Shown: in pieces, positions 31,331 through 43,194 of the stretch
Layout of the letters: each line of letters begins with the position of its first letter
How positions within the stretch are numbered: position 1 is the first letter of the stretch
Source of the DNA: Homalodisca vitripennis
Lineage: Eukaryota; Arthropoda; Insecta; Hemiptera; Cicadellidae
Direction of reading: 5' to 3'
NCBI RefSeq assembly: GCF_021130785.1
Contig: NC_060215.1
Coordinates: 119,994,501-120,058,500 of the forward strand
Length of the DNA stretch: 64,000 nucleotides
Notes under the pieces: model-generated
What the model was told of the DNA's origin: nothing
Databases searched by the model: none
What the model saw: only the letters and a program-made list of their open reading frames with translations
Translations under genes and position numbers: made by a program

Positions 31331-34300
31331 TATGATAGTGGATATTCAGAGTCTTGTACATGAATTTCATAGACAGGTTAGCTTGTATTGAATAGAGTAA
31401 GTTATTTGTGCTGCCCATAACAGCTATTTCAATCATTGTTAATACATTTTTAAATTTTAACTCTAACTTTATAGTAACAATTTTTGTCGATGTGTCCTGT
31501 GACACAACCTCAATATTATATAAATTATATAACTACTACCCAGTTGCTGTTATCACTTCAACATACATATAATAAAATTACATTTTCAAAGCTGGATGCT
31601 GCAGGATACAGCACAATTAAATTGATATCATTAAACCTTGATTTTACAACGTAATTAATGACAGGCAATTAATCTTGACTACATACAAATAAACCAATAC
31701 AACGGAGTATGGAAAGACCCGAAAAGACGTAAGGAAGTCTAATGTAACAAAGTAACATCGTTACTTTCAGTGGCGTAGCTAGAAAACATTCGAGGGTGGA
31801 TTAAACATACAGGAGGATTAAAAAGAGCTCTACTCGCAAAATTTAGAAACTTGTTTGTTTACAAGTGAATTCTTAATCTAATTGTACTTTTTAAATTTTC
31901 TTAGTCACTCAAATGTGAGTGTAAGCATTCATGCTTGCAAACATTTAAACTTTTCAAAAGATTCGAGACTTGTGTTCTTAGCATAGTAGTTAAATAATGA
32001 TCTTCAGGGTCTCCAAAATACAAAATCAACAATGAATTTGAATTTTTCTGAGCCGGGGCTCAGTTTGTACGTTATTGTGTCTTTTATTTTTCCCACCTCG
32101 GCCACTCTTGTCAGTCGGTGGGGGAGTCACTCCGTCAAGTATTGATTTTCTGCCTGGTTGGACTGACTGGTCGAGGTCAGGTGGTTGACCTTGACTAGAC
32201 TATTGACCAGCTGTTCACCGGCACCGGCTACTGTTCGGAGACACGTTCGGCAGAAGCTTACTGTGTTTCTGGCTGTTCTCTGCTCTTCCCGTTTCCCCAT
32301 GGCTGGCTAACTCCACTACTTTCGGCAGGTAATTGTCTCTCTCACCCTCTTAACTTTATTTTGTTGGCGGGTTTTTCTCTCCCACCCAGGCACTTATTTT
32401 CGTAGCTTAGTTAATAGTAGTTTATATATTTATTTTGTAACTTGTGTTCCTCGTGTACGTTGTTCGTGTCGCAAAGTGTTCTTTCCTTTCTATCGTACGT
32501 TCTAAGTTTGTTAATTTTTAACTATGCCAGTTAAGTTTTTATATTTTTGCGCCGTGCTTTCTAATCGATCCGTTCGGCGAACGGAAATTATTTATTTAGT
32601 TATCACCTTGTATTTATTTAGTGTAAGCGAGACGGTACAGACTTTGCAAATTTCGTTACCTCGTGTTTTGTGTTGTGTGCAAAATTGGGTGGCAACATTA
32701 ATGATTTTCATTTTATTGGTTAATTAATTAATTGCCTTTTAGTAGCGTGAACGGATTATAATTTAATTATTGTTATTTGGGAAATAATGTTCTGTTATTA
32801 TTTGTAAATTATATAATTATTATTAGGCCTTCCTTACAATTAATATTTAATAATAGAATGTAAATTATTATAATATTATAATAGAATGATTAAAATCCAG
32901 TGAATTATTGTTACAAGTAAATGTTATCACGCTGAATAATTTAGTATGGCTGTTCTAGCCTATAAGTAAATGTTTATATATTTCAAAATTTGTTTTGTAC
33001 ATAATATTTAATATTGTCACCAAGTAGTGTATTTTATAATACTTGGTGTCTTGAGTTATTTTTAGGAAATAGTCTTTGATACTTAAAAGGTACTGTTAGT
33101 TACAGATGGTTATTTTTAGTTGTTAAATTTAAATATTTTATATATACTTTGTGGCAAACATAATTAAGTTTTTATTATTTCTCGGGTTATACTAATATTT
33201 TTTCTGAATATCTACTGGTTATGTTGGGATTCAATAGGGTCCCCGTGAGTGCCGTCAACAGAATGGTGCGACGAGTCTGCCCAATGGTAACAACACTGAA
33301 ACAAACATTGAATGCCCTCGCCCTGCCAGCGCTACCGTACCGGCATCCAACCGGAGCGTCCGTATTCATCTTGACAAGGTTGGATCCAAAATGTTTTTTT
33401 TCTTATTCTTATACCACTTGAGAGGATTGGCTTGTATGGAGCGCTGCCAGATGTTAGATCTGGAGGAGGGCCAGTATATTAGCCAGTATTTATTTAGTTT
33501 AGTTACATGAACTGAAGGGGAGGATTTCATCTTTAATTCGGATTCGTGGAGGCAACTAAGCCCCCGCCTCCTTCGAAAATTGGCTTAAAATATTTTTTTT
33601 AATTTTCGGCTACAAACTTGAAACCAAATTACTTTTTAAAATTAGTGGGCCTAGAAATTCTACAACCTTTTCCCTCTCCTCAGTTCATAAAAAATTACCT
33701 GTTAAAATTTTTAGATTTACTACTGCTGTACCTGAAATTGTTATTTATATATCAAATTTCTATATTATATTATATTATTTATTTATTATGTTATTATTTC
33801 TATTTATTATGTTATTGTCTATATTGGAATTTTATCTATTGTTATTTAGTTTTTAAGTTACACGGTGCACCGTGGTGCTGCAGTTAACTGTATTTTGTAT
33901 AAAAATGTTCGCCACCTCTTTAATTATAAATCATGTTCTCGAAATCTTGTCTCTCTTTGTCTCTCTTCCCACTAGTGGCATGTGATTTTTTTATGGTTTG
34001 CTCCGAGTTTGGGAGGGGCGCGCTTCCGAGACCTCCTGTCTATTTTCGCTAACTCGGGACATTTCAATTGAATCTTTTGTATTAAAATGTAAACCAATAC
34101 AATTATTTTGTAACATTATAATTATTTGGTTCATTGCATTTTCCAACTGCCTTAATAAAATAAATATAATTTGTAGGTTACAACACTATAAGTTAGAAAT
34201 TATTCGATAATTGTCATGTACTATAGATCAGGTCAGCATTATAATTGCATACGCCAGATGACACATGACACGTATCAGGCTTGGTCGAAGTTGCACAATT

Positions 34301-35200
34301 TCAAGTCTATAGCTTATTTTTCATACTCGATAAATCCAACAAACAGACAGAAATAGCTATTGCTATAAGTTATATTATATGCTGTACATTCGTAGCATTA
34401 GAGATCAGTAGTACTAAATTATTTTCATCATATTGTATTATATAGATATTTCTACGCAACCATAAAAGTGGTGTTGTAAATTGTAAACCAAACATATACT
34501 AATATATGATCTTAAATTGAATTCGTCAGTTACATTACTATAATATAATAAGTGAAATGTTGTATTTATTAATGATGTCACGTGCTATGTTAGGTATATA
34601 AGTCAGGTAGTTGTCATTGATTTTGTCATATTTCTATAATTATTTTTTTCGTTGAATATTAACTCACAAGTTTCTTTTTTAATCCCCTTAGTTTATTACA
34701 GCTATTATAAAACGCTCGTTTCTTGGTCTACTGGACGAAAGTTTAGCCTGATCAACTAAACAAAGTTATATTTGCGTAGTGGCGCGCCAACGCAAACTTC
34801 GTCAACCACCAAGGAAACGGAGTGTGTCCGCCCCGACCTTGACCAGATTGATAACTTGATAGTTGTTATTGGTTACAATGAAGTAGGCTACCGGATGACG
34901 AAAGCTGAAGTTCAAGGTTCGTCCACCTAGCGCTGGGAGTGATGAGTCACGAACGGAACGTTGAGCTTAGGAGTGCCTGGTCTGTTTTAGCGGAGTGCAG
35001 AGTTGAGACAGGTGACCGACCCTCTTCAGCTCCGTGGGAGGATTTCCGTAATTTGCTATATTTTTGAAGAGGTAAGCTGACTCTACTTTTTAAGTATCTT
35101 CGTAAATTTGTTTCAAGGAAATTTAACTTTTTTATTCAACTACACCGCTTAAACACCAAAAATTCATTTAAACTTGGATCGAGCGGCCAACCGATTCCTG
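31331..35200. other. no supported gene; possible transposon remains
   Basis: A GTGGCGTAGCTAG sequence at about 31771 is typical of the ends of certain DNA transposons, but no matching inverted end was found. A GC-richer block at 32090-32340 ends in a GTAATT donor-like site and could be a 5' exon or promoter. Another at 33220-33380 is open on both strands without motifs. At 34592 a TATATAAG box is followed about 200 bp later by a TGGCGCGCCAACG sequence resembling a primer-binding site, but no second LTR was found. Confidence 0.35.
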
Positions 35201-35204
35201 CATG

Positions 35205-35750
35205 AAAATGAAACATGTAACGGCCATTTGGCACATGAATGATATTCATGTTAAGTAGGATATGTTTGCAATTCTTTTAAAAATGTATGCTACGGTTTGT
35301 TTGACTTTAAAGTGTAAATTAAACACGTAACGGCCTTTTGGCAAATATATAATTTTCATGTTAAGTGAAATATAAATTTATTTTAATTTAAAAGTGTATG
35401 CTACGGCTTGTTTGACTTTAAAGTGTAAATTAAACACGTAACGGCCTTTTGGCAAATGTATAATTTTCATGTTAAGTGAAATATAAATTTATTTTATTTA
35501 AAAGTGTATGCTACGGCTTGTTTTACTTTAAAGTGTAAAGTGAACATGTAACGGCCTTTTGGCAAATATATAATGTTCACGTTAAGTGAAAAATAAATTC
35601 ATTTTATTTAAAAGTGTATGCTACGGCTTGTTTTACTTTAAAGTGTAAAGTGAACATGTAACGGCCTTTTGGCAAATATATAATGTTCACGTTAAGTGAA
35701 ATATAAATTCGTCTTTTTAAAAGTGTATGCTACGGCTTGTTTTACTTTAC
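35205..35750. repeat. 110-bp tandem repeat, about 5 units
   Basis: GTAACGGCC recurs at 35217, 35327, 35438, 35548 and 35658 (110 or 111 bp apart). Each unit also carries TGTATGCTACGGCTTG and CATGTTAAGTGAA. The first unit is the most diverged and the last two are nearly identical. Confidence 0.93.
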
Positions 35751-35759
35751 TTGTAAAAA

Positions 35760-38145
35760 AAAACTTTATATTCAGGAAAATTCTTCTTGGTTCTTAACGA
35801 TTTGAACGTTATACTGTAATGTTTTGCGCAAAAACCTATTGTATGGTTTTAATTTATTTATTGGTGAAATATTGTACCTATTGAATTTGGATGAGAGTAA
35901 CGTAGTAGTTATGGAATAAAAATGTCTAGGTAATAGTCACACAACCAAATGATTATTGTTTTAGGCTAATTGTTCATTTCTAATCGTAAACTTAGATTAC
36001 CGTAGTTATCAAGTTGTCTGATAGCGGTAATAAGTAAATAATACATTAAGACTTAAATAAATTTTGTTTTTATTGTTAAATTGTAAAACTCAGTTTGTCT
36101 ATTTATTTTATGTCTGCTTAAAACCTAATTCTTATTATTACCATTTAATTTATGTTTATCAAACGAAGTATTAGCCTATATTTCAATAAATGTGAAAGTA
36201 GAGTAATAACATACAATTCAAACCAAACCAGAATAAAGTAACAATCTTGTATAGTAATACCAAGTAGTCGAGGGCCTACTTATTTAAAGCACAAAGTAGG
36301 TCACTAAATTTCTGTAAGGTCACATATATGATTTTAAACTTATGTCAGTCAGTTCTAAACTTGTATTTCATTATTCTATTGTAATGCTTTTAATGATAGT
36401 AAATATGATTGGTAATGTGTACGGTTAATAAATCATTATTCTCATTATTCTCATTAATAATGTATTAATACTAAATGTATAGTAACATTAAGATCGAAAT
36501 TAATTGGCGCTCTGTTCATATGAATATAAACTGTAAAGTCTTAATTAAATGTTAAAAATTATCTCAAGATAAAAATAAGTGGTTATAAATTTTGAATATT
36601 TTGGATTATAAAATGTCTTGATAACTACTTTATTATGTACCGTATTCATAAATACTTAAATGGATATCTTATTTTATCGAATTGTAGATTGGATCGCAAT
36701 GTGTTTTTGATTATTTTATTGGCACAATATAATATAAAAACTGTATTTTATTATTGTATGTAAGCACTGTTATTCTGTTTTAATATTTATAAAGAACTGT
36801 ATAGGGTTCTGGTTTTCGTTCCGGACTGTAAGTCAGGCAAACTGCACGCGCCTGGACATTGATTGGCACAGACTGTACGCGGGGTCTACTGGGAGCTTCG
36901 CTGACTTCCTTGCGTCACGACTTGACTGTTTGTGGAGTCACGGGCCTGAGAAGTGACTGCGACACGATAAGTAAAACTTTTTAAAATTCTTGTACGGCCA
37001 TACTCAAATATTGAACTTGTGAACACGTTATTTGGAAGCAGCTGTGGCCTTTGTGGACGGTTGCGGGACTCGCTCGCCAGTGGATCGCCTTCACACCAGC
37101 TAGGGATTGTGCCTTCGTATTTTAGTTTAGTTGCATAACATTTATGTGTAAAATTGGTACCTACATTTATCTGTGTATTGTCTATGTTTAATTGTATGTC
37201 ATGGTGGCCACCTACGTCTTAATTTTCATGCCTCTTATTTATAAAATATTTTACCAAGAATTGAATGGTTTAACGGAAACTTTAGTATTTACACAATTGT
37301 TTTGTGTTTATTTGTATAACAACTAAGTGAGGTTTGGCACTCCCAGAACATACCTGTTAAATATATTCTTGTCGAGAGATAGCTAATTATTTTACTATTT
37401 CAGGTGAAATTTTGGACCTCAGATTCACATTACTTAGTTTATATAAAAATAAAAAGCGGATCTTAAAATCATGTTTTAAATTTACATCATAATCTTAATT
37501 TGATTAATAAATTCAAGTTATTGATAAGTGGAACTTGGTTTTTACTGAAGTTAACCTTTTCTTATAATTATCTAAACAGTATAACTACATTTGGCGCATG
37601 CCGATAGTATTAAGGCAGTGAGAATAGGTAACAACTACTAAGAAATTGTGGTATAGGAACTGCCAGATACTTTCTTTATTTGTTATAAAAACCAAGCCTA
37701 GGCCTACTTTAATTCTAATTGAGAAAGCTATTGGATTTTCAATTTTGTTCAGGTCCATAACTTAAGTGATTTTGTTGTTGAGGTTTGCATGAATGAATGG
37801 TTACTTGTTTAAACTAAGTCTGCCTTACCAGTGAGAGCTATAACAACTACGGGAGGGACAGGTCCCCGTATTGTCCCTAAAAGAAGTAACCCGCCACGGT
37901 GTGGCGCCCTGATAAAAACCTACATTCAGCCTACACTTGGTATTGGTAGTAACCATAACACTGCTTGCTGACTTTACTACTTCAACTCCGCCTATGCAAC
38001 CGACTGGGATCCGGGACGTTACAATAACATAACTCTTATTACAGCTTTTGTAGCGCATTTATTAATTTATTTAGTACCAATTAAGGACTCCACATTATAA
38101 TATGTTGCTTTTGCCCTATTAATTTGAATAGCTTTCCAATATAAC

Positions 38146-38200
<55 letters not shown>

Positions 38201-38400
38201 GTCTTTTTAAGCCTATATGTAAAATATGATGACATTATGACACGTTATTCGTTGTGCACCATCTCATATTTGATCAAGTTTCTTTGGAGTTGTAAAGAAA
38301 GTTCAATATTAATATAATTAATGCAATATAATTTCTAAGTTTTGCAGATATGTTCGGATATAAAACGAGTCATTAATTCGTAATAGATAATATAAAACAA
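35760..38400. other. AT-rich DNA with two GC-richer islands, no supported gene
   Basis: Islands at 36810-37110 and 37820-38030 stand out by GC and CpG content but contain no frame I recognise. They could be promoter or 5' exon sequence, or old transposon pieces. A (TA)n tract lies at 38155-38195. Confidence 0.35.
38155..38195. repeat. (TA)n microsatellite
   Basis: About 20 TA units. Confidence 0.95.
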
Positions 38401-39166
38401 CAGTTCCGAACTGAGGTCGCTATCAGCCGCATGTTCAGGGTTTGTCGGAACTGCTTGGCTCTGCCTCCACTCTTTTTCTCCGCCACTTGCGTTCAGCCCA
38501 TTCTGGCGTTTCATGAGGAGCTCGTCATCGTTTTGCAGTGACCCGAGGTTGATTGCTCTAACAGCATTCGTACGTTTTTGACGATCTACTGCATATCTCT
38601 TATTTTATGCTCTGCACGCCGAAGACTGCCTCTAGAAGATATTGGACATCATTAGCCGCTCTACCGCTAGGTAGCTGCACTCCGTGGACATGGTCTGCGC
38701 CTACTGCTGGGTAACGGCAATACCTGGCGTTCAACGTACTGCAAATAATGAATCTTTTTGCTGAAGGCGTTTGCTTAATACAGTTATCAAATCTGTCGCA
38801 TTTTGCTACAATCATGGCAAGTAACACACAGCTTGATGTTCAGGACTTGGTTTCTAAGTATTAGTTTTGAAATAAATAATCTCAGTTCAAACTATCCTGA
38901 CGTACACACAGCTCCATTAATCAGCAAAATTACAGATCTTCTAAATATAGTAGATTCAAAGCAAAAACTAATCGATCTGAAAGATAACGATTTAGATTCT
39001 TCCCATCTTGAAATCGCTGAGCTCTTAGCCAGGTTGGAGATCAAGAGAAATCATCAGAAACGGGAACTTGACCATCGCCTCACCGATGAAGAGGCAGAAG
39101 TAAGACTGATTAAGACTATAACTGAAAAACTAACCTTAATACTACCAAATCTAAGAAAAATCTATT
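38400..39166 (+). pseudogene. LINE-C-like element: 5' UTR and ORF1 coiled-coil fragment
   Basis: An ATG at 38814 begins MASNTQLDVQDLVS. After a small frameshift near 38860 the frame continues SFEINNLSSNYPDV, then ITDLLNIVDSKQKL and a charged coiled coil to 39166. This aligns with LINE-C ORF1 (LTSELNALMTNYPEL, then ISDLLNKID). The 400 bp before it are GC-richer, as a LINE 5' UTR should be. The element stops before the protease domain, so a 5' piece remains without the 3' part, the reverse of the usual LINE truncation. Confidence 0.7.
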
Positions 39167-39468
39167 AGTGCTAAATAATTATCCCGTTCAGTATGTAATG
39201 AATGTATAAACGCTGAATGATTCATTCAGCGATGGAAATTACATATACTAAATTTAAATTAAACATTTAAAATTCAAACTAAGCTTATTAAAGGAAGGGT
39301 TATCTAAAGCTAACCTATACATTAATGATTGGAGCAAACCAAATGCATAGACGATCAGATCCTGGAAGGTTATTTTCATTGTATGTCTGATTGTCTTTAG
39401 AACCAAAACATAGAGACTTAAAAATAGAGACTTAATTTCTTGTACACTCCTTATGTGTTACCTTGCAG

Positions 39469-39633
39469 GACACATCCTCTGATGGTGGTGTCAGTATGGT
39501 CAGTGAAGAGAAAGGGTCAACCTTTGAGTACTTCACCAATGCAAGTTTCACAGTATACCAGGATATATCCAATTTGTGCTCTTGTTGATGTTTGCAATTT
39601 TGGACAACATCACTGCCAGAGGACTATATGTAG
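39469..39633 (+). CDS. candidate internal exon, 165 bp
   Basis: A strong acceptor (TTACCTTGCAG, ending 39468) and a strong donor (GTAAGT at 39634) bound 165 bp. One frame is open throughout, entering and leaving in phase 2, so the exon is symmetric. It encodes PLMVVSVWSVKRKGQPLST and YPICALVDVCNFGQHHCQR, with several Cys. I do not recognise the family, and no joined exon could be confirmed. Confidence 0.35.
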
Positions 39634-39639
39634 GTAAGT

Positions 39640-41740
39640 TTCATAACTTAAACTGTTAAATGTATTGTGTTGCATAATTGATTGCAACACTGATTAAATA
39701 ACTTTAATATACCTTCTATAGCACAAAGATTCAATTAAATGTTTTATAATACATTTTCTTAAATCTGGAGTAGGAGAAGTTAAATACACTAAAATTCTTG
39801 AATGTCAAGTTCATAAACTCTTTAAACTTATATTTCTATCTAATACATAAATTGCTTTTGGCCTGTTGAACCCTTAGAGGGCTAGTTATAAATTTCTTTA
39901 TTTTCCCCTAGTGTAAAATTAGGCTAAGAATTAATTAAAATGTTATTAGGGTTTTATTTTAAGTAAGTTTTTTGAAATTATTATATAAGGAAAAATATTA
40001 AAACGGATTTTAAAAGGATTTGTTTCAGAAATAAATGTATGTAAAAACCAAAACAACATTTTAAAATTCACTTAAAATAGAAAGAATTTAGTTTTAAATA
40101 AAATAATTTAAATACCAATTTCAAAAGTCATCCTACAGCTGTAAACAATGTTGAGATGCAACATAACAGGAAATTTGCCATAGGAGCAGAGCTTGCTCGA
40201 TTGCACTGTCATCTCACGGAAATCCACAATCGTACAGTGAAAAAATGACGTTTGCTTTCTTATAAAACTAGTTTCGGATTGATAACAGGTTGCCGGGAAA
40301 AAATAGAAATCAGCTGTTGTCTGACGTTCAGTTAACGTTCTCACCCAGTTTAGCACCAGTTTTAAGAAGTACAGATTGTGATATAGAACATATACAAAAA
40401 CTTTGATTGTGACATTTCCCGCCTTACTCTTGTGGACTCATTTTACCGCGTTATGAATTCCCGTAGTACATTTGAAAAGGGTTCAAGTATTGTTAATGTC
40501 ATATCAATAAGTAGAACTATATCAAGTGAAGTTGAAATTAATAAATTCAAAATGAATGGCCAAATTTTAACTTAACTTTAAAGTGACCATGCATTATAAT
40601 ATGTTATATGATCAAAAATTACCAAGACAATATGACGACAGTGTTGGACTACATTCTGAACAAGCATTTTATTACAGGTGTTGTACTTACGAAGGATAAT
40701 TTTCGAGATATGATGTTCATTTAAAAATAATTTATATATAATTTTAATATATTTATTTTGTTTATTGGATGCGTATGAAGCCTTAGGATCGCAGATGAGC
40801 TAAACTTTAGGGATCAGAACACACACTTACCCTTTGTGCACTAATTTAAACTTTATTTTACATTTTTGAGGTAACCATAAGTTATGGCCGAATTTAGATA
40901 AATTCTTAGCTTGCTATTCTTGTTTTTTACTTTAAACCTCAATGAAATCCCATTAGTCAATATTATATTTATTGTTTATAAATATTACTTGTTATAAGTC
41001 AATATTATCTATATTGGTATAACTATAATTTTGTGCGTCGCATACATGTGTGGACCTAAAAGGTTACCATTTTATAACAAAATGGATGTTGCTTAATTTA
41101 CTCGGTTATGAAAGTTTCCTGTGCTTATGAATATTTTTTGGTGCCCATGACCTACCGAACCACTTTCAATTTGAATGAGAGGATAGGAGAGCGCTTTCCA
41201 ATAGTGGAAGTATGACCGCCTGTTGATGGAGTAGAAATAGGTAGTGAAGAGGAAGGTGACACGTGATGAATACATGTTTTGTGACGAGACAAACATCGTT
41301 AGTCAGTAGGAGTACGGTAGGCGCTTGCCAGTAGGACGCCCAAGTAGGCTACATAAAAGCTACACGGGTAACAGGATGTGGGTAGCGGAAAAACTATTAT
41401 TATAATGCTACAACCATTTAATAACAGTGTCATTAAAAGGGATTTTCTCGTATGAAAAATGTTTTAAAGTAAAGCAAACTCTCCGCATTCAGCAAGTACT
41501 GAGTGTTAAAATTGTAGGAGAGTTTTAGAGGAATATATAACGGAGTAAACTTGTTTGTTTCCAGTTATGTACAGAAGGCGACTGTTACATTACGGCTTTG
41601 TATTCGTTCGTCAAATTTACCTATAATAATTTGTTTATGATTTTTTAAAGCTTGTAATATACAAGTTCAATATGATCAGTAAAACTTTTATTGAAACTTC
41701 ACTGAAAGTAATCTTATAAGTAAAACTTAATTGCTAAATG
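39640..41740. other. AT-rich DNA, no supported gene
   Basis: The minus-strand frames at 40356-40108 and 41296-41093 have no recognisable motifs or start context. Confidence 0.4.
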
Positions 41741-41744
41741 TGTT

Positions 41745-43194
41745 ACTTAGATCTCAAGAACGGCTAAACCAATTTGGCTAATTCATTTTTTTATAAAACT
41801 CATTGAAGTCCGAGAGAGGTTTATAATACGAGAAAGTTTGAAAATAATTTCCGGAATATTTTATAATTTGTAAAAATATACTATTTATGTTTTATATTCC
41901 AAAACTACAGTAATAAAAGTTCATGAAAAGCCTGGTTCCTTCAGTAAGGATTTAGGCAATTTATGCAGTGCAGGTCCATACTTTAATTGTGGTTTATAAA
42001 TTCCAGGCAATATTTGGACACTTTATGTTGGAACTGCTAGATCAAAACAGAAACAGAATATAAAGTTTATAATTAAAAATAAATTTATAATTAACGTTGT
42101 CTTGTATGGCAAAAATATAATATTCTTTCAGAAAAATTAAAAATCAACAGTTTTTTTAGGAGAACAATGTCTTTAACTGGTAGAACAATGTAAAGCAACA
42201 TATAACAGTCATAATATTAAAAGTGTAAGTATGTCAAAGGGATATATATATATATATATATATTTCTTGTGCTCGTGTGTGTGTGTGTGTGTGTGACTGA
42301 ACTCCTCCTAAACGACTGGACCGATTTTGATAAAATTTCGTGTGTGTTTTCAATGGAATTCAGAATGGTTTAGATTCACAATTTGGTCCACTGGAAAATG
42401 TTCTTTTAATTAATTTGTCATTTGTAAGTAGTTGTTGATTTTGGATTGTTTTACAGTGGATCCAGCAGACTGCGCTACGGCACATAATACAAAGTGAACT
42501 GATACTTAACAGCTGTTAATACTGTCAGCTGAACTTCGTCAAAGAGGCAGAAACATTTGTTGGCATTTAAATTTGAGGAAATATTAAATTGTTGTAAAGT
42601 GCTTCATCAGTAGTGTAATGAAGATTGCAACGACGAAATCATCTAATTTTAAATTTAGGTTGCACCAATGATCTATAGACCATCTAATGCACTGGGAATA
42701 CTATTTAAACGCTGTTTTAAACCTACCTTATTGTAAAAAGCTATGTATGTTTGCACATTGGAAATTGAACCTGGTTACATTGAAAGTAAATAAAAAAGCC
42801 GAAAGAAGATGCTTTATGACCGACGTTGGTTTTCGTTGGTATACATTTTATTAATCGGTGTACAAGGCAAACTCAATAACAATACTAGAAATATCTTAGA
42901 CAGAAAATGAATTTAAACAAACGGAATTTGATTTTGTATAACCAAATTAGTTGACCAAATATATATGCAGCTATAGGTATTGCCCTGAATAACTTATCAA
43001 CGTCCTACTAAAAAACGACGAAAGATAGAATTAGGAAATAAGGTACATACCTTGATATTGCGTTCTAGAGGCTCACGAAGGAATGACTATCGATTATCTC
43101 AGGAGTGCTTTAGAATGTGATAGAAAAAGGATACGTGAATATAGTATCCTGATTAACAACAGGCAATTGCGTGCGAAGGCGCCGGGAACTTCTA
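41745..43194 (+). mobile_element. possible non-autonomous Helitron-type sequences
   Basis: Two phrases often found in insect Helitron-like repeats are present: CTCAAGAACGGCTAAACCAA near 41754, and CTCCTCCTAAACGACTGGACC after a TA/TG tract near 42302. A GC-rich end GCGTGCGAAGGCGCCGGGAA followed by CTAGT occurs at 43166-43194 and resembles a Helitron 3' terminus (hairpin, then CTRR). If real, the main copy is about 42242-43194. No Rep/helicase is encoded and no empty site can be checked. Confidence 0.35.
42242..42294. repeat. (TA)n and (TG)n microsatellites
   Basis: A TA run is followed by a short spacer and about ten TG units. Confidence 0.9.

Noticed and set aside
31771..31790. Complete DNA transposon beginning GTGGCGTAGCTAG
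   Set aside because: No matching inverted end or transposase within several kb.
32524..32727. 67-codon plus-strand frame with hydrophobic segments
   Set aside because: Short, with no homologous motif, in AT-rich DNA with no supporting splice or polyadenylation signals.
37825..38058. 77-codon minus-strand frame in a GC-richer island
   Set aside because: No motif, no credible start and no splice signals supporting a gene. Left as unexplained sequence.
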